From contig DASUTC010000254.1 of NCBI GenBank assembly GCA_036374795.1, forward strand, positions 1 to 41,540: DNA of 41,540 bases, given 5' to 3'. Of this stretch, positions 27,481 to 34,100 are shown one piece after another; position 1 is the first letter of the stretch, and each line of letters opens with the position of its first letter. The notes beneath the pieces were generated by a model, which worked only from the letters and a program-made list of their open reading frames with translations, ran no database searches and was not told where the DNA came from. The position numbers and the translations under genes were made by a program. This stretch comes from Herpetosiphonaceae bacterium (GTDB lineage: Bacteria > Chloroflexota > Chloroflexia > Chloroflexales > Kallotenuaceae).

Positions 27481-28497
27481 GTGAGCAAGCACCAGATCCT
27501 GATCGTCACGTCGCGGATCGATCCGCACGCCGACGCGATGATCCTGACGTTGAAAGAGCTGGGCCATACGCCGATCCGGCTCAATACCGAAGATATTCCG
27601 CTGCACACGGCGCTGAGCATGCGTCTCGACGGCGCTGATTGGCACGGGACGATCCGGCTTCAGACCAACGCGCGTGTCGCGGACATCGATCAGATCCGCT
27701 CGATCTGGTGGCGACGACCGGGTATGCTCGGTCTGCCGCCGGATCTCTCGCCTCAGGAGCGCGCATTCGCCCAGGAGGAGATCGGGCATGTGCTGTCGGG
27801 CCTGTGGGCCTCGCTCGATTGCTACTGGATGAGCTTTCCGGCCAATATTCGGCAGGCAAGCTGGAAGGTCGAGCAGCTCAAGCGGGCGGCGGCGCTCGGC
27901 TTTGAGGTGCCTCGCACGCTGATCACCAGCGATCCGGCGGCGGCACGCGCCTTCTTTGAGGAGTGCCATGGGCAGATCATCTTCAAGGTGCTCTCCGACT
28001 CGTTCCTTGGCTTGCAGGCCGCCGATCCGAGCGGCGGTCAGGCACCGCCCGCGTCGTTCAAGGGGGCGCGCACCACGCTGATCACCGCCGACAGGCTGGA
28101 TCTGCTTGATCTGGTGGCGCTCGTGCCCTGCCAGTTTCAGGAGTATATTCCCAAGCGCGTAGAGCTGCGGGTCACGGTGATCGGCGATGAGCTTTTTGCC
28201 GCCGAGATCCACTCGCAGGCGCATGAAAAAACCAGAGTCGACTGGCGCAACTACGATGTGACCATCCCCTACCATAAAGCCACGCTGCCGCCCGATGTTG
28301 CCGATCGCTGCATGACCTTTGTGCGCAGCTACGGGCTGAACTACAGCGCGCTGGATCTGATCGTGACGCCCGATGGACGCTATGTATTTATCGAAAATAA
28401 TCCCAACGGACAGTTTATGTTTGTCGAGGAGCTGGTGCCCGAACTCAAGCTGCGGGCTCATCTGGCGGCCTGTTTGATCCGAGGCGCGAACAGCTAG
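27481..28497 (+). CDS. MvdC/MvdD-like ATP-grasp ligase (graspetide maturase type)
   Basis: 338 residues from GTG 27481, 3 bases after the decarboxylase stop, with GGAG upstream. The N-terminus ILIVTSRIDPHADAM, the SIWWRRP motif (74-80), FQEYIPKRVELRVTVIGD, VDWRNYD and the C-terminal ATP/metal segment DGRYVFIENNPNGQF follow the microviridin-type ligase pattern (MvdD family). In that family the enzyme activates Asp/Glu side chains of a precursor peptide with ATP and links them to Thr/Ser hydroxyls or Lys amines. The nearest candidate substrate is the Thr/Asp-rich repeat peptide encoded on the opposite strand at 28736-29077. An unrelated amino-acid ligase role remains possible. Confidence 0.85.
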   Translation: MSKHQILIVTSRIDPHADAMILTLKELGHTPIRLNTEDIPLHTALSMRLDGADWHGTIRLQTNARVADIDQIRSIWWRRPGMLGLPPDLSPQERAFAQEEIGHVLSGLWASLDCYWMSFPANIRQASWKVEQLKRAAALGFEVPRTLITSDPAAARAFFEECHGQIIFKVLSDSFLGLQAADPSGGQAPPASFKGARTTLITADRLDLLDLVALVPCQFQEYIPKRVELRVTVIGDELFAAEIHSQAHEKTRVDWRNYDVTIPYHKATLPPDVADRCMTFVRSYGLNYSALDLIVTPDGRYVFIENNPNGQFMFVEELVPELKLRAHLAACLIRGANS

Positions 28498-28608
28498 CGC
28501 CGGGCGGGACGGAGGTAAAAGAACCAGGAACCGAGCGCCACGCGCTAGAGCAGAGATCTCGAAACCTGGAACTCGAAACGCAACGCTCCACGCGCGCGAC
28601 AACGATAA

Positions 28609-28637
28609 ACCAGGGCCGGATTGCGTCCGGCCCTGGT
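28609..28637 (+). terminator. Strong stem-loop after ATP-grasp gene
   Basis: A perfect 12-bp stem (ACCAGGGCCGGA at 28609-28620, complement at 28626-28637) with a 5-base loop. It lies between the convergent ATP-grasp and repeat-peptide genes. No T-run follows on the plus strand; it probably insulates both transcripts. Confidence 0.65.
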
Positions 28638-28735
28638 CGTGTGTGAAGCGCGATCGGCTTCACTATCTTTCTGATAGAGGTGTTTCAATAAATACAATAG
28701 CTTTAATCTACACTCGATTTAGCAAGCGCGGCGTA

Positions 28736-29077
28736 TTAGCCCAACCCATCCTGTCCATAGCCGTCGGTCATCGTGCCATAGCCGTCGGTCATCGTGCCGT
28801 AGCCGTCGGTCATCGTGCCATAGCCGTCGGTATTCATGCCGTAGCCGTCGGTCATCGTGCCATAGCCGTCGGTATTCGTCGTGTAGCCGTTACCGATGTT
28901 CTTCAGCTTGTAGCCGCTTGAGCAGGCATACGCCTTGTGGTCGGTGTTGGTGGCAGCCAATGCTTGCCCGTTGTCAACCCAGACCTGCTCCTGAGCGTCG
29001 TAGTGGGCGTCGGCGGCATCGATCTCTGCGTCGGGCAGATCCTGTGCGATGTTGAAGGCGAGCAGTTTGCTGTTCAT
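28736..29077 (-). CDS. Thr/Asp/Gly/Tyr repeat peptide, candidate graspetide precursor
   Basis: 113 residues from ATG 29077, with AGGAG 8 bases upstream. The first 60 residues are a non-repetitive, acidic leader-like region (MNSKLLAFNIAQDLPDAE..., DAQEQVWVDNGQAL) ending in ACSSGYKLKN. The rest is six near-identical heptads (TNTDGYG, TMTDGYG, MNTDGYG, TMTDGYG three times) and a QDGLG tail. Each heptad has Thr donors and one Asp acceptor, which is what an omega-ester-forming ATP-grasp ligase needs. There is no signal peptide, transmembrane segment or known domain. The gene faces an MvdD-like ligase 240 bases away. The precursor role is an inference; a structural repeat protein is the alternative. 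Confidence 0.75.
   Translation of the reverse strand: MNSKLLAFNIAQDLPDAEIDAADAHYDAQEQVWVDNGQALAATNTDHKAYACSSGYKLKNIGNGYTTNTDGYGTMTDGYGMNTDGYGTMTDGYGTMTDGYGTMTDGYGQDGLG
28761..28886. repeat. Six tandem 21-bp units encoding the TDGYG heptads
   Basis: Units start at 28761, 28782, 28803, 28824, 28845 and 28866, each beginning CCGTCGGT on the plus strand. Units 1, 3 and 5 are identical, unit 2 differs by one base, and units 4 and 6 carry changes in the middle. The spacing keeps the minus-strand reading frame exactly. It is a coding tandem repeat, not a CRISPR array, because there are no spacers. Confidence 0.9.
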
Positions 29078-30038
29078 GTGGTGTGCTCCTGTGGTGTGCC
29101 CGCTGTGTTAGATAGGGCACATAAATGCCGGTGACAACAGCCGAGTGTTGCTTGGAATCAAGCAGCACCTTCTTGCAGTGAATGTTTGAGCTAGAGGGGT
29201 CACTCCTTTGGTTCACGCCAGCCGTGTGCCTTATGACGACGCGAATGAGCACAAAGGATCGCACGTGGGAGGATCGTGTGCTATGGGGCTTGTTGCGTCG
29301 TGTCCTCCTTTCAATAGAGATCTTGACATTGTCACTCTACTATAGATGTTAGTGTTCGTCAATACTCCTTGTGAGGATGTTACGCATACGTCAAGGCGAA
29401 GAAAGAGAGAAGAAAGATGATTACTCTGCTCTGCTCCTCCTGCGCTCGCTGCGCTCGCTCTTCTTTGTTTTCCACCCTGGCGACGCTGCGCTTGACAATA
29501 GTACGAGTGCATGTCATGATCTGTGCGTTCGTGGGCGCTCGAACGCCTCGCAGCAGCTCGCCGGTCCGGCTATCCGAAGCATCCGCGCTCGCCCTAGAGC
29601 GGCGCTGCTGATATCCGCAAGCTCGGTTCAAGGAGCACAGCAAAACCTGCTGTCGGTTAAGCCAGCGTCTGTTGGCGGTCGTGGAGCACCGATGCGCGCG
29701 ACCGACATAACCGCTACGTCCAGCCGGGCGATCACTGGGTCCGTCTCACCTTCATCGATCTGCAACCCGCGCTCTCGCCACTCGCAGCCATCCGCCCCTG
29801 GATCGGCTGGAGTCTTCTGTCCGCTGGATCGCATCGTCGTTCGTCGAGCGCTGGGGTAGCGCACCGGCGACATCTCGGCTCCGATCAAGGCAACCGATCC
29901 AATCACGACTGTGCTGAAGCTTCGAGCAGCGCCCGGTCGATCGTGTGTGGAGCAGGCACGATTCTGATCGCGTCGATCCGCAAGCCCGGTGGTGGTTGCC
30001 CGCGCCACGAGCCAGCGTCAATGGCCCAAGGAGGATCT
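29078..30038. other. Long intergenic region upstream of two divergent genes
   Basis: About 960 bases with no convincing gene. It contains the candidate minus-strand promoter at 29334-29362 and the palindrome at 29324-29334. Open frames on both strands (for example minus 29231-29512 and plus 29371-29859) have unlikely composition and poor ribosome-binding sites. GC content drops around 29290-29380, consistent with a promoter. I see no tRNA or other RNA gene in it. Confidence 0.5.
29334..29362 (-). promoter_or_regulatory. Candidate promoter for the repeat-peptide gene
   Basis: On the minus strand TTGACG (29357-29362) and TAGAGT (29334-29339) are spaced by 17 bases, a reasonable sigma70-type match. 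An 11-base palindrome, TGACATTGTCA at 29324-29334, touches the -10 element and would cover the start site, as an operator might. The predicted untranslated leader would be about 250 bases, which is long, so another promoter closer to 29077 is possible. Confidence 0.35.
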
Positions 30039-31262
30039 ATGAGTAGGCACACGCAGGCCCGGATGTTCCAAGCGATTGCAGTGATCGCCATGATTGCGAC
30101 GCTGCTAACCGGCTTGCAGGCACGCCGCATGTCGGCCAGTCCCCTCGCCCAAAACCAGGGCCAGGTTTCGATCTCGTGCGATTATTTCAGCCCGACCGAT
30201 ATTGCGTACGCCATTAGCCTGGAGCAGCGCCCAGGCGGCGCTCCCACGGTCACGGTTGTGCTCACGCTGGTCGACGGCAGCGAGGAGACGCAAACGTTTA
30301 CCGGCAACAGCGCCAGCTATCGCGGGCCGTACGTCAAGGTGCGCGTGTTTGCCACGTGGCCTGACGGCACCACCGGCTATGCCGAGGCGACCTGCGGCCA
30401 GATCTTGCCGACGCCGACATCGACGCCCACCGCCAGCCCGACACGCACCCCCGGCCCGACGCGCACCCCCGGCCCGACGCGCACCCCCGGCCCGACACGC
30501 ACCCCCGGCCCGACACGCACCCCCGGCCCGACGCGCACGCCAACCTCAACCAGCACGTCCAGCCCCACGCCAACGCCGCTGACCAGTGGCCGCATTTCGA
30601 TCACCTGCGACTATTTCGGACCGCGCGATCGGCGGTTTACGGTGAGGCTTGAGGAGCGTCCCGGTGGCCCGCCATCAGGCATCGCCGTGCTCGGCCTGGT
30701 CGATGGAGGAACCGAGACGCGCAGCTTCAACGAGAACACGGTGACGTTCCGGGGGCCATACGCTACGCTGCAAGTGACGGCTATCTGGCCCGACGGCGCG
30801 AGGGGCTCGGCATCGGCGACCTGTGGCCTGGTGCCGCCGACATCGACGCCCACCGCGACGAGCACGCCGACCACGCCGCCAATTACGGCGACGCCGACGA
30901 CGCCGATCGATGAGGAGACACCGACCGCCACGCCGACAACGCCGATCGATGAGGAGACACCGACCCCGACCGAGATTACTCCGCCGCCTACCCAGCCTGC
31001 GCCGACGCCGACGACACCGGCTCCGGCCAGCACGGCCACTCCTGGCCGCTCCCAGGCGGTCGCGGGTGCCAGCGGCGACGCCGAGCAGCAGGCGACGCGC
31101 CGACGGTCGGTTGCGGGTGCCAGCAGCGACAATCAGGTGCTTCCGGCGGTGGGCATGGACCATCCCGCTGCAACCTGGTGGCTGCTGCTCGCCGCCGGGT
31201 GGCTGCTGGTAGCCCTTGGCTCCGCCCTGCGCGCATGGCAGCTTGTGCGCGAGCAGGAGTAG
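30039..31262 (+). CDS. TP-rich surface protein with duplicated domain and LPxxG-like C-terminal anchor
   Basis: 407 residues from ATG 30039 (AAGGAGG just upstream). A signal peptide or N-terminal hydrophobic segment spans about 10-35. Two homologous domains of about 80 residues follow, beginning QVSISCDYF and RISITCDYF. Each has one early and one late cysteine (ATCG), ERPGG or QRPGG, LVDG, RGPY and WPDG. They are separated by a Thr-Pro linker with five PTRTPG repeats and followed by a second TP-rich stretch with two TTPIDEETPT units. The C-terminus has LPAVG, a hydrophobic helix (WWLLLAAGWLLVALG) and a charged tail, the layout of a sortase-type sorting signal, though LPAVG departs from LPxTG. 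Function unknown; probably cell-surface adhesion or display. Confidence 0.85.
   Translation: MSRHTQARMFQAIAVIAMIATLLTGLQARRMSASPLAQNQGQVSISCDYFSPTDIAYAISLEQRPGGAPTVTVVLTLVDGSEETQTFTGNSASYRGPYVKVRVFATWPDGTTGYAEATCGQILPTPTSTPTASPTRTPGPTRTPGPTRTPGPTRTPGPTRTPGPTRTPTSTSTSSPTPTPLTSGRISITCDYFGPRDRRFTVRLEERPGGPPSGIAVLGLVDGGTETRSFNENTVTFRGPYATLQVTAIWPDGARGSASATCGLVPPTSTPTATSTPTTPPITATPTTPIDEETPTATPTTPIDEETPTPTEITPPPTQPAPTPTTPAPASTATPGRSQAVAGASGDAEQQATRRRSVAGASSDNQVLPAVGMDHPAATWWLLLAAGWLLVALGSALRAWQLVREQE
30438..30527. repeat. Five tandem 18-bp units encoding PTRTPG
   Basis: Five consecutive 18-base units (CCGACRCGCACCCCCGGC) starting at 30438, 30456, 30474, 30492 and 30510, with a degenerate sixth to about 30540. 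They are in frame within the surface protein linker and likely to vary in copy number by slippage. Confidence 0.9.
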
Positions 31263-31301
31263 CCTGATCGCCTTCTCGTAGCCGCAACACCTCGATTCAT
31301 T

Positions 31302-31332
31302 CCAGCAGAGCGTAGCTTATGCGCTCTGCTGG
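31302..31332 (+). terminator. Stem-loop after the TP-rich surface protein gene
   Basis: A perfect 11-bp stem, CCAGCAGAGCG (31302-31312) with CGCTCTGCTGG (31322-31332), and a 9-base loop, 40 bases after the stop codon. The run after the stem is only moderately T-rich. Confidence 0.6.
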
Positions 31333-31480
31333 CTGCTTTCGGCTCCTGTCTGGCGCAGCGTCCGGCGCTTGAGCATGCTGCCCAATCTTTGGGCTTGCCT
31401 GGCGACGACCTAAAGGACCAGCCGGTCGGAGAACCGACACGGCTTGCGCCAGGCCGATCCGCGCGCTAGTATCCCTCGCT

Positions 31481-32440
31481 ATGATGGGTAGAATATTGTT
31501 ATCGTATCGACCGCTGCTCCGCAGCGCGCTGATCTGTGTGCTCCTGGCAGCCACGCTGCTGGCTCATCTTGCGCAAGCCGAGACGAGCCCGCATAGCGTG
31601 CCGCCGAAACAGCCCGTCGCGCAGATCTATATTCCTTTCATCGCCAATCTGCGCACCACGCGCTTTGCGGTGATCGGCGACTACGGCACAGGCAGCCCAG
31701 GCGAGCAGGCGGTCGCGGCGCTGGTCAAAGGCTGGCAGCCCGATTTTATCGCGACGACCGGCGATAATAACTATCCGAGCGGCGAGGCCGCGACGATCGA
31801 CGCCAATATCGGCGCGTACTACCATGAGTTTATCGCGCCCTACTACGGCACCTACGGGCCGGGCGGCACGATCAATCGCTTCTTCCCCACGCTGGGCAAC
31901 CACGACTGGGCATCCGGCGCGGGGCCGTACTTCGACTATTTTACGCTTCCCGGCAACGAGCGCTACTACCATCTGACCTGGGATTCGGTGCAGCTCTTCG
32001 CGATCGACAGCGATCCCAACGAGCCGGATGGCGTCTCGTCAACCTCGGCGCAGGCCATGTGGCTCCAAAACGCGCTGGCGACCTCGTCGGCGTGCTGGAA
32101 GATTGTGTATATGCACATGCCGCCGTACTCATCCGGCGCGCACGGCTCGACGCCCTGGATGCAGTGGCCGTTTCAGGCGTGGGGCGCTGATGCGGTGCTG
32201 GCCGGACACGATCATACCTACGAGCGAATTGTGCGCGATGGCCTGCCCTATTTCGTCAATGGCCTGGGCGGCCATGTGGCGTATCCGTTCGGCGAGCCGA
32301 TCGCGGGCAGCGAGGTGCGCTTCAACGCCGATGTCGGCGCGATGCTGGTCGAGGCCGATCGCGAAAAGATCGTCTTCTCGTTCAGCACCCACACAGGCGC
32401 GCTCGTCGACAGCTACCGCCTGAATAAAGCTTGTCGCTGA
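31481..32440 (+). CDS. Secreted purple-acid-phosphatase-like metallophosphoesterase
   Basis: 319 residues. An N-terminal signal peptide (hydrophobic SALICVLLAATLLAHLAQAE) precedes a calcineurin-type dinuclear metal site: IGDYGTG, TTGDNNYP, LGNHDW, a histidine in YMHMPPY, and GHDHTYER. The order and the NNY/NHDW variants match tartrate-resistant (type 5) acid phosphatase-like proteins. It probably releases phosphate from organic esters outside the cytoplasm. ATG 31481 is directly followed by a second ATG at 31484, and no strong ribosome-binding site is seen. It is 66 bases before the GH1 gene in the same direction. Confidence 0.9.
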   Translation: MMGRILLSYRPLLRSALICVLLAATLLAHLAQAETSPHSVPPKQPVAQIYIPFIANLRTTRFAVIGDYGTGSPGEQAVAALVKGWQPDFIATTGDNNYPSGEAATIDANIGAYYHEFIAPYYGTYGPGGTINRFFPTLGNHDWASGAGPYFDYFTLPGNERYYHLTWDSVQLFAIDSDPNEPDGVSSTSAQAMWLQNALATSSACWKIVYMHMPPYSSGAHGSTPWMQWPFQAWGADAVLAGHDHTYERIVRDGLPYFVNGLGGHVAYPFGEPIAGSEVRFNADVGAMLVEADREKIVFSFSTHTGALVDSYRLNKACR

Positions 32441-32506
32441 GCGTGTGCTATCCTTTGGTGCAGATCGAGTCTGCGTTGGTTCTGGCAGTTACATATCGAG
32501 GTTGCT

Positions 32507-33787
32507 ATGCCTTCCCTGCCCTTTGGCGAATCGGCGGATGATTTCCGCTGGTGTACCGGTATCGAAGATACCTTTATTCCTCAGACACGGCCCCATCTGC
32601 GCGCGCTGGACGAGTATGAGCTGATGGGACACTACGAGCGCTGGCGCGACGATCTGCGCCTGGCACAGCAGACCGGGGCGCGCATGATCCGCTGGGGCAT
32701 TCCCTGGTACCGCGTCGAGCCGCAGCCGGGCTCATTCGACTGGTCATGGACCGATCAGGTTATTCCCTACATCGTCGATGAGCTGGGTCTGGAGCCGATC
32801 ATCGACCTGATGCACTATGGTACGCCGCTGTGGATGGATCGCTCGTTCGTCGATCCGCGCTATCCCACGGCGGTCGCGGCGTACGCGCGGGCCGTGGCCG
32901 AGCGCTACGGCAGCCGCATCCGGTACTACACGCCGCTCAACGAGCCGATCGTCAACGCGCTGATGTGCGGCATGCGCGGAGTCTGGCCGCCCTATCTGCG
33001 CGGCGAGCGCGGCTTTCTGGCGGTCGGGATGGCGCTCGCTCAGGGCATCGTGCGCACCGTGCGCGCCATCCGAGCGGTCGATCCGTCTGCGGTGATGGTA
33101 CATGTCGAGGCGGCGGGCCTGACACGCGCGGCTCGCGCTGAGCTGGAGCCGCTGGCGGTGGAGCAGCGGCGGCGCGGCTTTCTCTTCTACGATCTGATCA
33201 CGGGTCGCGTCGATGGGTCGCATCCGCTGCTGAGCTGGCTGCTGACCAACGGCGTTAGCTATACCGCGCTTCAGCAGCTTGCCGAGCAGGCGATCGACCT
33301 GGATGTAATGGGCCTCAACTTCTATCCGCAGTGGTCCACGCAGCAGATCGGGCTGAACGCGCAGGGCCGCATCAGCTATCGATCGATCGAGCAGGATGGC
33401 GCGGGCTTTCACGAGCTGATCGCGGATTATTACGAGCGCTATAACGCGCCGATCATGATCACCGAAACCAGCGCCAAGGACGGAATCGCGATCAAGCAGC
33501 GCTGGCTCGACGCCTCGGTGACAACGGTTCGCGCGCTGCGTCAGGCGGGCGTGCCGGTGATCGGCTATACGTGGTTTCCGCTCTTCACGATGATCGACTG
33601 GCGCTACCGCACCGGTCGGCGTTCGCTCGACGACTACCTGATCGAGTTGGGATTGTACGAGTCCGCGCCGACGACGACCGGGCTGTGCTACGTCGAAACG
33701 CCGCTGGTCGCGCGCTTCAAGGCGCTCACGCTCGATCCGGCTGCGGCGATCGGCGAGCTTCAGCCGGCTGCCAGTCCCGCGTTTTGA
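32507..33787 (+). CDS. GH1-family beta-glycosidase
   Basis: 426 residues from ATG 32507 (GAGG 5 bases upstream), no signal peptide. The acid/base glutamate is Glu146 in YTPLNEPI and the nucleophile is Glu320 in ITETSAKDG. The chain starts with FGESADDFRW, resembling the substrate-proximal strand of GH1 enzymes. SWTDQVIPYIVDELGLEPIIDLMHYGTP is also family-typical but runs slightly differently from classical beta-glucosidases, so the aglycone preference is unclear. It retains the anomeric configuration by family mechanism. Confidence 0.88.
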   Translation: MPSLPFGESADDFRWCTGIEDTFIPQTRPHLRALDEYELMGHYERWRDDLRLAQQTGARMIRWGIPWYRVEPQPGSFDWSWTDQVIPYIVDELGLEPIIDLMHYGTPLWMDRSFVDPRYPTAVAAYARAVAERYGSRIRYYTPLNEPIVNALMCGMRGVWPPYLRGERGFLAVGMALAQGIVRTVRAIRAVDPSAVMVHVEAAGLTRAARAELEPLAVEQRRRGFLFYDLITGRVDGSHPLLSWLLTNGVSYTALQQLAEQAIDLDVMGLNFYPQWSTQQIGLNAQGRISYRSIEQDGAGFHELIADYYERYNAPIMITETSAKDGIAIKQRWLDASVTTVRALRQAGVPVIGYTWFPLFTMIDWRYRTGRRSLDDYLIELGLYESAPTTTGLCYVETPLVARFKALTLDPAAAIGELQPAASPAF

Positions 33788-34100
33788 GTTTGAAGTTCGG
33801 AGTTTCGAGTTCAGGCCCTCACCCCGGGCCGGGTGCCCTCTGGACATGGCACCCGCCCTCTCCCATTGCCATAGGAGAGGGGGCACAGTGAGCGCTTGGT
33901 TCTCGGTTCTTGGTTCTTGATGCGCCGCGTGCCCTTTGGGCATAGCACCCGGTTTGTTCCCTTGCTCTTTGTTCTTTGTTCTTTCTCCCCCCTCATCCTT
34001 TTGACCGAGGTAGCCCACCTGTTCGGCTGGTACACTACGCTGCGTGGAATCGCCCCACGCTTCCCCTTTTTTCCAATGTGAGGGTGCAGGAGGAACAGCA
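33788..34100. repeat. Intergenic cluster of hairpin and GTTC-rich repeats
   Basis: The 313-base gap between the GH1 and FAD oxidoreductase genes holds no gene. It contains two similar hairpin words, GTGCCCTCTGGACATGGCAC (about 33830-33850) and GTGCCCTTTGGGCATAGCAC (about 33930-33949). A CCCTCTCC/GGAGAGGG stem-loop lies at about 33857-33881. A TTGGTTCT-rich segment includes the 22-base word at 33898-33919 found inverted at 21832-21853, and a TTTGTTCTTTGTTC tract lies at about 33968-33984. The ribosome-binding site of the next gene lies at its right end. Confidence 0.7.

Noticed and set aside
27460-28602. 380-codon minus-strand open frame
   Set aside because: Antisense of the ATP-grasp ligase, whose motifs are unambiguous on the plus strand.
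28761-28886. Regular 21-bp repeats considered as a CRISPR array
   Set aside because: Repeats are directly adjacent with no spacers and encode in-frame heptads; no cas genes.
29231-29512. 93-codon minus-strand frame ending in a Cys-containing peptide, considered as a second RiPP precursor
   Set aside because: Its N-terminal half is Arg/Gln/Ala shadow-like, no ribosome-binding site precedes the internal ATG, and it overlaps the likely promoter region.
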